Positions 1 to 8,545 of a stretch of DNA of 64,000 nucleotides are shown in pieces. Source of the stretch: Chersky-822 sp035553055 (lineage in GTDB: Bacteria; Actinomycetota; Actinomycetes; Streptosporangiales; Streptosporangiaceae); contig DATNEK010000034.1 of NCBI GenBank assembly GCA_035553055.1, positions 1 through 64,000 on the forward strand. The letters run 5' to 3'. The position numbers and the translations under genes are program-made. Position 1 is the first letter of the stretch; each line of letters starts with the position of its first letter. The notes beneath the pieces were generated by a model. The model was not told the origin of the DNA and did no database searches. It worked only from the letters and a program-made list of their open reading frames with translations.

Positions 1-1
1 A

Positions 2-811
2 CTTAAGGGCAGCGCCCTGCGTCAGGTCATCTTCGCCGGCGAGGAGATACCGGCCGGACCACTGCGCGTCCTGTGGCAGAACCTGCCGTCGTCTTGCCGA
101 GTCGCGAACTGGTATGGCCCGACCGAGACCAACGTCTGCACGTTCCACGACCTGACGGCGCTCGACGTGGACGGCGGAGGTCCAATCCCGATCGGAAAGC
201 CTTGCCCTTATGCCACCATGTCCCTGGCGGCTGGGTCTTTGGCGGCTGGGCCTGGCGCCGTCAGGTCCAACGGGACCGCGGGCGAGCTGCTCGTCGCCTC
301 GGACACGCTCATGTCGGGATACTGGAAGCTGTCGGCCGCGACATCCCGGGTATGTTCCACCGGGCCCGACGGGCGCGCGTACTACGCGACGGGCGACCTC
401 GTTTCACGAGACGACGCCCGCGGGTTCACTTTCCTCGGTCGGGTCGACCGGCTGCTTAAGGTGCGCGGGCATCGCGTGCAGCCCGAAGAGGTCGAGCACG
501 TGCTCGAGCAGCGGGCCGAGATCGACGAAGCCGCCGTCGTCAAACACCGACGGGGCGAAGTCGAAGTGCTAGCCGCTGTGGTACGCGTCGCTGACGGGGA
601 AGCTCTGGAACACGATGCGGTCATCGGCCATTGCTCGAGGTTCCTGCCCCCCTACATGGTTCCCGATCTCATCCTTCCCGTCACCGAGTTGCCGCGCGGC
701 TCACGAGGGAAGGCTGACTACAAAGCGGTGCTCGAGCTGCTTGAGTCGCAGCGCGATGAGGCCGCGGGAAGCAGACCCAAGCTGGCAAGGTCCTCGGAGT
801 TGGCCCAGTAG
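2..811 (+). CDS. Adenylation (AMP-binding) domain, 3' part of a gene that begins outside the window
   Basis: The frame is open from the first bases, so the 5' end lies upstream; about 269 residues are visible. Core motifs of nonribosomal-peptide adenylation domains appear in order: NWYGPTET (A5), GELLVAS (A6), YATGDLV (A7), GRVDRLLKVRGHR (A8) and LPRGSRGKADYKA, whose Lys is the A10 catalytic lysine. Such domains activate a carboxylic or amino acid as its adenylate and load it on a carrier protein. No carrier (thiolation) domain follows A10; only about 28 residues remain before the stop. It is therefore either a stand-alone adenylation enzyme or the last domain of a longer protein. Its 3' end overlaps the convergent acyltransferase gene by 94 bases, so this may be the edge of a biosynthetic cluster (inference). 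Confidence 0.85.
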   Translation, partial: LKGSALRQVIFAGEEIPAGPLRVLWQNLPSSCRVANWYGPTETNVCTFHDLTALDVDGGGPIPIGKPCPYATMSLAAGSLAAGPGAVRSNGTAGELLVASDTLMSGYWKLSAATSRVCSTGPDGRAYYATGDLVSRDDARGFTFLGRVDRLLKVRGHRVQPEEVEHVLEQRAEIDEAAVVKHRRGEVEVLAAVVRVADGEALEHDAVIGHCSRFLPPYMVPDLILPVTELPRGSRGKADYKAVLELLESQRDEAAGSRPKLARSSELAQ

Positions 812-1797
812 ACCCACTCGGCTGGGCTTTTCTTCACGGCGGCGTCGATCGCGGCCACGCAGCGCCCGAACGCCGTCACTGTCTCGCCTTCCTGCGACAC
901 CGGCGGCGAGATTTCAAGCACCTGGTGGTGGTAGTCGGCGCAGCGGTAAACGAACATCATCAGGACCGGGGCACCTGTCAGCCGCGCGAGGCCCACGACT
1001 CCGGGCAGTAGCCTGGCGTGTCGTCCGAGGAAGGGCATCTCAACGGCGCGGGCCTGGTCAGCTTCCAGCGGCGGGGCGTCACTTGAGATCGTCACCACTT
1101 CGTTGGCGCGAAGCGCGACCGCGGCCTGCGCCATGACCTGAATCCGGCCCGGCCAGGGCTCGATGTTCGGCCGCTGCCTGTGCCGCTGCAGGCGCCGGGC
1201 CAAGACGAAGTCCCAGATCCACCGTTGGGTCGAAGACATGCCAGTTGAGTAATTCCAGTACGTGCGGCCGATAGCGGTGAGCGGGTATCCGCTGGCATGG
1301 AGCAGGGAAAAGGCGCTGCTGCATGAACCGAAGTGGGCGGTGCAAAGTATGGCGCCCCTGCCAGCCGCCAGCGCGGCGTCCAGGTGCTCGCGGCCGCGAA
1401 TCTCGACCAGTTTCCCTAGAGACCGGGCCCGGCCCCGCAGCCGCATGACGTCGATGACCTCACAAGAAGTCGTACGGAAGAACTCCCGCGCGAGGCGCTC
1501 AGCCTCTTGCTGTCCGAGGTCGTCCTGCTGGCCGAGGTCGTCCTGGCCGAGTTCGCTACTGAGCACCCGGCGTAGGTTGCCCACGATCTCCGAACGCTTC
1601 CCCGCCCGGTACCGGAAGCACCAGTCTCCCCGCATGCGGCCGATACGGTAAGCGAGCCTGTACGGCAGGCGCGCCGCCAGCGGCGCTATCACCAGCCAGT
1701 AGGCAACGGGCTCCGTGCTACGCAACAGTCGCTCCATGCGAACCGCCCGCGGTCGGTCAGCCCAACCGTCGATGACTGCCTCCAATCCGCGTTGCAC
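718..1797 (-). CDS. LpxL/HtrB-like lysophospholipid acyltransferase family protein
   Basis: The 359-residue protein resembles the LpxL/HtrB family, which transfers acyl groups to lipids at the membrane. The segment AAGRGAILCTAHFGSCSS (about 144-161) sits where the family has its H-X4-D/E catalytic motif, but the residue four positions after His155 is Ser160, not an acid. Residues 85-97 contain a tandem DDLGQQ duplication, encoded by two near-identical 18-bp units at 1510-1545. The start is uncertain; Met21 (1737) is an alternative that lies closer to the conserved part. The 3' end overlaps the adenylation gene by 94 bases in convergent orientation. A role in acylating a peptide or glycolipid product is only a guess from that neighbour. 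Confidence 0.7.
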   Translation of the reverse strand: MQRGLEAVIDGWADRPRAVRMERLLRSTEPVAYWLVIAPLAARLPYRLAYRIGRMRGDWCFRYRAGKRSEIVGNLRRVLSSELGQDDLGQQDDLGQQEAERLAREFFRTTSCEVIDVMRLRGRARSLGKLVEIRGREHLDAALAAGRGAILCTAHFGSCSSAFSLLHASGYPLTAIGRTYWNYSTGMSSTQRWIWDFVLARRLQRHRQRPNIEPWPGRIQVMAQAAVALRANEVVTISSDAPPLEADQARAVEMPFLGRHARLLPGVVGLARLTGAPVLMMFVYRCADYHHQVLEISPPVSQEGETVTAFGRCVAAIDAAVKKSPAEWVYWANSEDLASLGLLPAASSRCDSSSSSTAL

Positions 1798-1853
1798 ATT
1801 AGACGACCCTGCGACTGCTGGCCTTGATACACCACAGCGGTCAGTTCAATTGG

Positions 1854-2705
1854 TCAGCGAAGAGCCCAGTAGACGGCAGTGGCGTCGTCCCGAAGCTTGC
1901 CGCGCGGCCACCGCTTGCCTTCGGGATCGGCGGCCTCGACGGCTCGAAGCTGGCGGATCAGCTCGCCAGGTCCGTGCTCAGCCAGCGTCGCGGCGATCTG
2001 CGGCCAGGTGGCCTGGTGGTACCGGTCGGCTAGGCGCCCGGCGCCGTCGCTCAGCAGTGCCACCGCTTCCAGATCGGCGATGGCCGATGTGCCGGTGATG
2101 GCCTGCTCGGCGGCAGCGGGATCAGCGGCCGCCGACCAGTAGCCGCCCGGCTGGTTCCTGAGGGCGTCGAGCTTGGATAGGTACGCCTGCCTGACCGCCT
2201 CGCGCTCGCGGCTCCGTGCCAGCTCCCGGTAGTTCGGCCGGAGCCCCGCCGCGATGTCTTCAAGCCGCGTGTCGGAGATAACGACGGGTTCGCCGGCAAT
2301 TGGCAGCAGCAAGAGCACCGAGTCGGTCAGGACCAGATACTCCAAGGTGTCGCCGTTCGTCCGTACTAGGACTACCGTCGCCGACGGTGTGCCGGGGTGG
2401 TGAAGGTCGCAGGTGCCTGAGTGCATCGCGCTGACCTGGCTGATCGAATCGGCCAGTACATCGGCCAGCGCTGTCGACGTCACCACGGCCGACGCCGCCA
2501 GATGCGCCCCGAGTGTGCGGGCGTACCAGGCCACGCCGTGTACGCATCCGGTCTCCCGGCCACCGGGAGAGCCCGCGCCGTCGATCAGCACGGCCACGCC
2601 TGGCGTGATGGCGGCAAAGTCTTCGTTCGGCCAGTCCCGCGTGGAGGAGTCGGTGGCCAGCGATACCCGCACGATCTCCAGTCTAAAATCGGCAGCACTC
2701 GCCAT
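1854..2705 (-). CDS. PP2C-type protein phosphatase-like protein
   Basis: The 283-residue protein has the pattern of PPM/PP2C serine/threonine phosphatases: NEDF (27-30), VLIDGAG (39-45), a central VLTDSVLLL stretch, LLSDGAGRLADRY, and a C-terminal RDDATAVYWAL that matches the metal-binding DD motif. The Asp residues in these motifs bind the two metal ions in the family. No membrane segment or sensor domain is attached, so it is probably a soluble cytoplasmic enzyme. The ATG at 2703-2705 fits the alignment. Its substrate cannot be told from the neighbours, which look functionally unrelated. Confidence 0.7.
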   Translation of the reverse strand: MASAADFRLEIVRVSLATDSSTRDWPNEDFAAITPGVAVLIDGAGSPGGRETGCVHGVAWYARTLGAHLAASAVVTSTALADVLADSISQVSAMHSGTCDLHHPGTPSATVVLVRTNGDTLEYLVLTDSVLLLLPIAGEPVVISDTRLEDIAAGLRPNYRELARSREREAVRQAYLSKLDALRNQPGGYWSAAADPAAAEQAITGTSAIADLEAVALLSDGAGRLADRYHQATWPQIAATLAEHGPGELIRQLRAVEAADPEGKRWPRGKLRDDATAVYWALR

Positions 2706-2734
2706 TGGAGCTGGCAGCCGTGGTCAGGGGGCTG

Positions 2735-3817
2735 CTACGGGTGGATTCCGAACGGGCCGAGTTGGCCGTAGTCGATCCGCAGCGACTCGGCAAGCTGGTA
2801 GGCATTGGACAGGGTGTAGACGTCGGCCCCGCCCAGCCGGTCGATCCAGTTGGGTACGACTGCGCTGGCGGCCTGGGCGGCGATGCCGTCTAGGTATGCG
2901 CGGAAGATGGCCCAGGGGTTAGCCGGATCGACGGACTGGTAGACGCTGGCGGGGTTGAAGGTCGCGATCGCGCTGGCGGTCTGCGCCTTGAGTTCGGCCA
3001 CGTATTCCTGCTGGATGATCACGTCGTCGCGGTTGCCGAGGCGGGTCAGGTGGCCCCCGATGTAGGTGTCGAACGGATAGCGGAGCGCCTGGGCGGGAGC
3101 TTCGAGCCAGCCGGGGATGTTCTGTGACTCGGCGAGGTAGGCGAAGGGCACCCAGCCGGGGAAGACGACATCAACGAGCATGAGGATCCGTTGTGCGGGC
3201 AGGTTGATGAAGATGTTGCCCGGCGAGTGGTTGGGGCCGTGGTAAGCCAGGTCCAGGAGATCCTCACCGGCCTGGACGGACAGGTGGCGGTCGAACGTGA
3301 CATCGGGGAGCGGACGGTTCGGATCGTTCGTCTGCCTCAGCAGGTCGGCGACCTGCCTGTGTGCGTAGAAGCGGGCTCCCTCGTAGAGTGCCATCGCGCC
3401 AGTATGGTCGGCGTGGTGGTGGCTGTAGATGGCGTGGGTGACGGGTGAGTTGGTCACGGTCGCGATAGCCCGGCCGATGTTGTTCCCGATAGTCGGAGGG
3501 GCGTCTACTGCGACGACTCCTTCCGCGGTTGTCACGAAGATCATCTGATAGAGGCCGTCAGTCAGCCAGTAGACGCGATCCGCGATCTCCTGGACCAGGT
3601 ACCCGGATGCGGGGATAGCCGGGCCTTTCGCCGCTGGCGGGACTGGCGCAGTGGTTCCTGGCGGGCAGTCGGGGGAGACGGTGGCCTGGGCGGTGCTCGA
3701 TCCAAGCAGCGGCGCTGCGGACACGGCGGCCGCTGCCAGCCCCGTTGACGCCAGAAGGTTCCTGCGTGTCAGCAGACGGCGCGCGGGGGTGCCTGGCTCC
3801 GCTGTAGATGAGGTCAT
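2735..3817 (-). CDS. Tat-exported MBL-fold metallo-hydrolase
   Basis: The 360-residue protein starts with a twin-arginine signal (TRRNLLAS at 17-24, followed by an Ala-rich stretch and a likely cleavage after TAQA), so it should be exported folded. The metallo-beta-lactamase signature HHHADH is at 133-138, with further metal-ligand candidates in YHGPNHSPGN and YIGGHL. Such proteins bind two zinc ions and hydrolyse esters, lactones or sulfates; the substrate here is unknown. It is divergent from a MarR-type gene, and the shared 229-bp gap holds three copies of an inverted-repeat site. This suggests that the regulator controls both genes (inference). Confidence 0.8.
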   Translation of the reverse strand: MTSSTAEPGTPARRLLTRRNLLASTGLAAAAVSAAPLLGSSTAQATVSPDCPPGTTAPVPPAAKGPAIPASGYLVQEIADRVYWLTDGLYQMIFVTTAEGVVAVDAPPTIGNNIGRAIATVTNSPVTHAIYSHHHADHTGAMALYEGARFYAHRQVADLLRQTNDPNRPLPDVTFDRHLSVQAGEDLLDLAYHGPNHSPGNIFINLPAQRILMLVDVVFPGWVPFAYLAESQNIPGWLEAPAQALRYPFDTYIGGHLTRLGNRDDVIIQQEYVAELKAQTASAIATFNPASVYQSVDPANPWAIFRAYLDGIAAQAASAVVPNWIDRLGGADVYTLSNAYQLAESLRIDYGQLGPFGIHP

Positions 3818-3866
3818 TTTGTTCGCCTTTCCCGTGGTGACTGGCTGGCATGGTCAGCGTAGCATA

Positions 3867-4008
3867 TTTACTTGCGCAAGCAAGTAAATGAAGAACGGTA
3901 AATTGCTTGCGCGCGCAATGTCTCTGCGCCAGTGACTCTCGTGCCCAGCTTGATGTGGAAGGCAGTCGCAGTATTGTGAGCATGCGGGCCGTCGCTTGCC
4001 CGCGCAAG
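3867..4008. promoter_or_regulatory. Three TTGC-N4-GCAA operator-like inverted repeats between the MBL and MarR genes
   Basis: Three sites share the core TTGC-N4-GCAA. Site 1 (3867-3888) is the longest, with 9-bp arms TTTACTTGC and GCAAGTAAA around GCAA. Site 2 is CTTGCGCGCGCAA at 3906-3918. Site 3 is CTTGCCCGCGCAAG at 3995-4008, about 40 bases before the MarR start. Multiple dyads between a divergent MarR regulator and its target are the usual arrangement for autoregulated MarR systems. Confidence 0.65.
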
Positions 4009-4046
4009 TAATCCCTACCTGGTATGGCCAGAAATCGCCAAGGTGA

Positions 4047-4607
4047 GTGCACCCAGTGAGGTCGAAGGGACCAAGCAGGCCAGTCCGGCAGTCTCCGCGA
4101 GCGAGCGGCGGGCGCCAGGCGGAAGTAGCTTGCGAGCTCGCGGAAGCACTAGCTCGGCTGAATCAGCAGACCCCCCTCTGGCAGTCCTTTCTTGCTGTGC
4201 ACCGGCAGATCATCGAGCAGCTTGCTGATGAGATGCTGACCGAGCATCAGCTGCCGCTGGAGTGGTTCGACGTTCTCGTGCACCTAGCCGACCTGCCTGG
4301 CATGCGGGCGCGTCAGAAAGTGCTGCGGGATCGGATGCTGCTCAGCGAAAGCGGCGTGAGCCGGCTGCTCGCCCGGATGGAGAAGGCAGGAGTCATCACC
4401 CGCAGCACAGCCGGCGACGACCGGCGCGGCATGGAGATCGCGGTCACTGATGCCGGGCAGGCGGCCCTGCTTGCCGCCATTGATTCGCACCTGCGGCTTG
4501 TAGCGTCGCTGTTCACCGATCGCCTGACGGCGACCGACCGCGCGGCGCTCAGCAGGGTACTGCCCAAGCTCCTCGCCAAGCCGAGATCGGAAACCCCCGA
4601 CGAGTGA
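4047..4607 (+). CDS. MarR-family transcriptional regulator
   Basis: The 186-residue protein contains a MarR winged-helix domain: an N-terminal dimerisation helix with LWQSFLAVHRQIIEQLADEM, the recognition-helix region SESGVSRLLARMEKAG, and the wing with AGDDRRGMEIAVTDAG. GTG codons at 4043 and 4047 compete; the 4047 frame is the coding one. The first 35 residues look poorly conserved, so an internal start is possible. It is divergent from the exported MBL hydrolase, with three TTGC-N4-GCAA sites in between. I infer that it represses itself and the hydrolase until a small ligand binds. Confidence 0.8.
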   Translation: MHPVRSKGPSRPVRQSPRASGGRQAEVACELAEALARLNQQTPLWQSFLAVHRQIIEQLADEMLTEHQLPLEWFDVLVHLADLPGMRARQKVLRDRMLLSESGVSRLLARMEKAGVITRSTAGDDRRGMEIAVTDAGQAALLAAIDSHLRLVASLFTDRLTATDRAALSRVLPKLLAKPRSETPDE

Positions 4608-4763
4608 CTTCCACTACGAGGGCGGCAGACCCGCTCCGCCCGCTCCGTTCGGCCTGCCCAGGCCCACCCAGCAGTAGTACCCACGGCCTTGCCCTCCGCA
4701 TCACGGGCGGCCACGGGCAGCCGTTCTGGGACGCGGCGCCGCCGACTCGCTAACCTGAAGTTC

Positions 4764-6233
4764 ATGGCACGTGACGAGCGCAGCGTGACCCCGCAGAGCG
4801 AGGACTTCGCTGCCTGGTACAACGACGTGGTCTTCCGCGCTGAACTGGTGGACAGGGGACCGGTTCGCGGCAGCATGGTGATCAGGCCATACGGGTACCG
4901 GATCTGGGAGTTGCTGCAGGCAGACCTGGACGGGCGGATCAAGGCCACCGGGCATCAGAACGCGTACTTCCCGCTGCTCATCCCGCAGAGCTACATGCAG
5001 CGCGAGGCCGAGCACGTCGAGGGGTTCGCGCCCGAGTTGTTCACCGTCACCCAGGCAGGCGGCAAGGAACTCGATGAGCCACTGGTCATCAGGCCGACAT
5101 CGGAAACGATCATCGGGGAGATGATGGCCAAGTGGATCAGTTCGCACCGGGACCTGCCGCTGCTGCTTAACCAGTGGGCCAACGTGCTCCGGTGGGAGAT
5201 GCGGCCTCGGATGTTCCTGCGCACCAGCGAGTTCCTCTGGCAGGAAGGTCACACCGCGCATGCCACCGCGGCCGACGCGACCGCCGAGACGATGCTCGCG
5301 CTCGGCTTTTACCAGGACGTGGCCGTCGAGGCCGCGGCTCTGGCCACCGTGCCGGGCGAGAAGACGCCGCGCGAGCGGTTCGCGGGAGCCGAGCGCACGT
5401 TCACGATCGAAGGCATGATGCGGGACGGACGCGCCCTTCAGGCTGGCACCTCGCACTTCATGGGGACAAACTTCGCGGCCGCATTCGGGATTACCTATAC
5501 CGGTGAAAGCGGCACGGCCGAGCTGTGCCACACCACATCCTGGGGCATGAGCACCAGGATGGTCGGGGGCATAGTCATGACCCACGGCGACGACAAAGGC
5601 CTCGTGCTGCCCCCGGCCTTGGCGCCTTACCAAGTCGTGATCGTCCCGATCGGACGCGGGGAGCAGGCCGGGACGGTGTCGTCCGCGGCCACCGAACTGG
5701 CCGCCAGGTTGCGGCGCGCTGGCATCAGGACGCACGTCGACGACCGGCCCCAGCTTTCGCCTGGCTTCAAGTTCAATGACTGGGAGATGCGCGGTGTTCC
5801 GATCCGCCTTGAGCTTGGCCCGCGAGACCTCGCCGCTGGTACCGCGCTGATGTCTCGCCGCCTGACGTACCCGCAACCCGACACGAGCCGACCGGAGTCC
5901 GGCAAAGAGGCCATTCCGCTCGCCGCGGCGCCTGACCTGCTGGTTGCCGAGCTTGCTACGTTCCAGGCGATGCTGACTCAGCGGGCCGCTGACTTCCGCG
6001 ACGACCACACCGCCACTGTTGATTCCTGGCCTGAGTTCGCCGCCGCCGTGGCGGTCGGCTGGGCGCTGGCGCTGCACTGCGGCGAGCCGGGTTGTGAAGA
6101 CGAGATCAAGGCAGAAACCACTGCCACTCCTCGCTGCATCCCGCTTGGGGGCGAACCCGAGCAGGGCCCGTGTGTCCGCTGCGGCAAGCAGTCCGCTTAC
6201 GGCAAGCGCGTGATCTTCGCCCGCGCCTACTGA
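4764..6233 (+). CDS. proS: Prolyl-tRNA synthetase, archaeal/eukaryotic-type (ProS type 3)
   Basis: The enzyme charges tRNA(Pro) with proline. The 489-residue product has class II motifs: VIRPYGYRIWELLQ (motif 1 region), LNQWANVLRWEMRPRMFLR (motif 2, with the Arg residues) and GGIVMTHGDDKGLVLPP (motif 3). It is followed by an anticodon-binding domain and a C-terminal domain with CGEPGCEDEIK and CVRCGK, a four-Cys zinc site. The last domain and the lack of an editing insertion define the archaeal/eukaryotic-like form. The ATG at 4764 (MARDERS) is chosen because the 25 residues upstream in frame are Arg/Ser-rich and unlike the family. Only 12 bases separate it from the convergent cyclase-like gene. 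Confidence 0.93.
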   Translation: MARDERSVTPQSEDFAAWYNDVVFRAELVDRGPVRGSMVIRPYGYRIWELLQADLDGRIKATGHQNAYFPLLIPQSYMQREAEHVEGFAPELFTVTQAGGKELDEPLVIRPTSETIIGEMMAKWISSHRDLPLLLNQWANVLRWEMRPRMFLRTSEFLWQEGHTAHATAADATAETMLALGFYQDVAVEAAALATVPGEKTPRERFAGAERTFTIEGMMRDGRALQAGTSHFMGTNFAAAFGITYTGESGTAELCHTTSWGMSTRMVGGIVMTHGDDKGLVLPPALAPYQVVIVPIGRGEQAGTVSSAATELAARLRRAGIRTHVDDRPQLSPGFKFNDWEMRGVPIRLELGPRDLAAGTALMSRRLTYPQPDTSRPESGKEAIPLAAAPDLLVAELATFQAMLTQRAADFRDDHTATVDSWPEFAAAVAVGWALALHCGEPGCEDEIKAETTATPRCIPLGGEPEQGPCVRCGKQSAYGKRVIFARAY

Positions 6234-6245
6234 GCCTGCCTGGCG

Positions 6246-7211
6246 TTACCCCTCCCACCAGCTGAGCACGCGCATCGCCCGCAGGCTCACCCAGCGAGAC
6301 GGCTTGCCCGCTGCGTCGTTCATGTCGAACCAGACGCGTCCCGGCGGGCTCCAGTCCAGCGGCCAGGTGCCGTCAGCCAGGCACCTTGAGCGAACGAGGT
6401 CGACGGCGTCGCCGAGCCGGCGGTCGGGGGCGACGCCGGTCAGGGCGGCGGCCGAGCGGAAGTAATCAAGCGCCCGCAGGACGTTGTAGCGCCACCGGCT
6501 CGGATGCTCAAGCCGCAGGAACTGCTCGTTAGCCGGCTCGCCGGTGCTCAGGCGACGGAAAAGGCCGCGCTTGAGCAGGTACTCCTCACCCGACGCGCGT
6601 GCCTGCCTTGACTGCGGCGTGCCCCCGGTAACGCGCTCGTACTCAAGTAGCCCTTCGAGCACATTGATGGTTGAGGCGAACGACGAGCGAAGCGAGCCAT
6701 TAGCTCGCTCGCAGTTCCAGCCGCCGTCGTCGAGCCGTTCTCCCGCCAGCCTCGCGGCAATCGGCGACATGTCAACCCCGAAGTAAGCGCCGTCGGCAAC
6801 GGTACGGCCGTTGATGCACTCCTCGACTTCGCCGTCCCAGTAAGGCTGGCCAGCATGATCCCACCGTGAGTTCGCGCCGATCAGCTCGATGGATCGCTTG
6901 ACCCGATCAGAAGACGGATCAAGCCCGAACTCCCGCAGCTGTTGCAACGTGAACGCGGTCGCCGTCCACGGCTGGCCGACCTCCCGCCACTCCCTGGCAT
7001 CGAAATCACGCGGCAGAAAGGCGCCGCCGGCCCACTGCCCGTCCTCGTCCTGGTGAGAAAGAAGCCTCGCCCCCCAGCCTTCCTTCTCCACCTTGGCCCG
7101 CTCGGCACTCCACTGCGACTCGGAGGCACCGAGCAGGTCACGCATGACCTGCCAGCGGATCGACGGGTCAGAGTCGAGCAGCCAGCCGATGACGGATCCT
7201 GAGTCAGTCAT
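6246..7211 (-). CDS. Squalene cyclase/prenyltransferase-like (alpha6-alpha6 barrel) protein
   Basis: The 321-residue protein carries several QW-type repeats seen in terpene cyclases and related alpha/alpha barrels: HQDEDGQWAGGAF, LDDGGWNCERANG and LADGTWPLDW. It lacks an obvious DxDD or full DCTAE catalytic motif and is about half the length of true squalene-hopene cyclases. It is therefore better called a cyclase-fold protein of unknown activity. Its ATG lies inside the end of the upstream M20 hydrolase gene (8-base overlap), which indicates co-transcription and probably coupled translation. Confidence 0.7.
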   Translation of the reverse strand: MTDSGSVIGWLLDSDPSIRWQVMRDLLGASESQWSAERAKVEKEGWGARLLSHQDEDGQWAGGAFLPRDFDAREWREVGQPWTATAFTLQQLREFGLDPSSDRVKRSIELIGANSRWDHAGQPYWDGEVEECINGRTVADGAYFGVDMSPIAARLAGERLDDGGWNCERANGSLRSSFASTINVLEGLLEYERVTGGTPQSRQARASGEEYLLKRGLFRRLSTGEPANEQFLRLEHPSRWRYNVLRALDYFRSAAALTGVAPDRRLGDAVDLVRSRCLADGTWPLDWSPPGRVWFDMNDAAGKPSRWVSLRAMRVLSWWEG

Positions 7212-8445
7212 GCGCGGGATCCGGCGACGAGCCCGACGACGAGGCAGGCGATGAGAGTGCGGTCAGCCGGCGTATGGCCAACTCGGCGTAGAGCGCGGCT
7301 CCGTCGGCGAGCACGGCATCGTCGAAGGCGGCGAGAGGCGAGTGGTTCGTTGGTGCCGTGCCTGGGTCGGTACCTGCCGGGCAGGCGCCGAGGAAGACGA
7401 ACGCCCCTGGTACCTGCTCGAGGACGAAAGAGAAGTCCTCCGACCCAGTCGCGGGATGCGCTGAGGTTATCGCCCGGTCGGCGCCGAACATATCCGCCGC
7501 CGTGGCCTTGGCAAAGGCGGCCTGGTCCGCGTCGTTGACCGTGACGGGATAGCCATCGACGTACTCAGCCTCGACGGTCAGGCCGTAGCCGTCGGCTATG
7601 TTCCGCACGAGCCGCAGCGTCTCGTCGCGCAGTCGGGCCTTTGCCTGCGGACTAAATGATCGCGCGGTGGCTGCGAAGGTGGCCTCGTCCGGTATCACAT
7701 TGCGCGCGGTCCCGGCGTGGATGCTGCCTACCGTGACCACCACCGGGTCGAACACATCGAACCGGCGGGTGACCATTGCCTGCAGCGCGGTGACCATCTC
7801 GCACGCGGCGGGAATCGGGTCAGCGCTGCTGTGCGGTCGCGACGCGTGGCCACCGCGGCCGCGCACCGTGACGTTGATCGCGTCTGACGCGGCCAGCGCC
7901 GGGCCAGGCCGGGTCGCGAAGACGCCACGATCGTGCGTGCCGGACAGCACATGCAGCGCGTAGGCGGCTGCCGGGCGTTCGCCCGCCGCGTCGAGCACAC
8001 CTTCCTCGATCATGAACCTCGCTCCCGCGCCGCCCTCTTCCGCTGGCTGGAACATGAAGATCACGCTCCCCGGCAGTTGCGGCTGCCGCGCGGAAAGCAG
8101 GCGTGCGGCGCCGGCCAGCATCGTGGTGTGCAGATCATGGCCGCAGGCGTGCATCACGCCATCGGTGCGGGATGCGAAAGGCTCTCCGGTCGCCTCGGTG
8201 ACCGGCAGCGCGTCCATGTCGCCACGCAGCAGAACGACCGGCCCAGGCTGCCCGCCGCGCAGCACCGCGGTCACCGACGTGAGCTTCTCCCCGACGCTGA
8301 TCTCCAGCGGTAGCCCGGCCAGCGCATCGAGCACCTTGCGCTGCGTCCTTGGCAGGTCGTAGCCGATCTCGGGCTCTCGGTGCAGCGCATGCCGCAACTC
8401 GGTCAGTTCATCAGCCATCGCGCCGGCGTCATCGAGTACGGCCAC
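7204..8445 (-). CDS. M20-family amidohydrolase (hippurate hydrolase/IAA-amino acid hydrolase type)
   Basis: The 413-residue protein matches M20D metallo-amidohydrolases, which cleave N-acyl amino acids. Visible motifs are LHREPEIGYDLPRTQ near the N-terminus, MHACGHDLHTTMLAGAARLL with the metal-binding Cys and His residues, FQPAEEGGAGARFMIEEG with the catalytic Glu pair, HVLSGTHDRG, and ATGSEDFSFVLEQVPG near the C-terminus. The start is a GTG at 8445; an ATG at 8418 (MADELTEL) is equally likely. It overlaps the downstream cyclase-like gene by 8 bases. No signal peptide is seen, so it acts in the cytoplasm. Confidence 0.85.
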   Translation of the reverse strand: MAVLDDAGAMADELTELRHALHREPEIGYDLPRTQRKVLDALAGLPLEISVGEKLTSVTAVLRGGQPGPVVLLRGDMDALPVTEATGEPFASRTDGVMHACGHDLHTTMLAGAARLLSARQPQLPGSVIFMFQPAEEGGAGARFMIEEGVLDAAGERPAAAYALHVLSGTHDRGVFATRPGPALAASDAINVTVRGRGGHASRPHSSADPIPAACEMVTALQAMVTRRFDVFDPVVVTVGSIHAGTARNVIPDEATFAATARSFSPQAKARLRDETLRLVRNIADGYGLTVEAEYVDGYPVTVNDADQAAFAKATAADMFGADRAITSAHPATGSEDFSFVLEQVPGAFVFLGACPAGTDPGTAPTNHSPLAAFDDAVLADGAALYAELAIRRLTALSSPASSSGSSPDPAHD

Positions 8446-8487
8446 GGTTCCTCGCTTATCTGTACTTATCGGCTCATACGAGCTTAG

Positions 8488-8516
8488 CGGCGGCCAGCTT
8501 CGCAGTCTGGCCGCCG
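8488..8516 (-). terminator. GC-rich hairpin downstream of the BNR gene
   Basis: A 10-bp perfect stem (CGGCGGCCAG with CTGGCCGCCG) encloses a 9-base loop. It starts 30 bases after the stop of the minus-strand BNR-repeat gene. No T-run follows, as is common for actinomycete hairpin terminators. Confidence 0.5.
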
Positions 8517-8545
8517 GTAAGGCTGGGAGATAAGGAGAAAAGGAA

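Noticed and set aside
1510..1545. Frameshift or assembly error at the 18-bp duplication in the acyltransferase gene
   Set aside because: The duplication is in frame and the protein motifs continue normally on both sides.
4701..6077. A 458-residue minus-strand open frame
   Set aside because: It is antisense to proS and rich in Arg/Gly/Pro as expected of a high-GC shadow.
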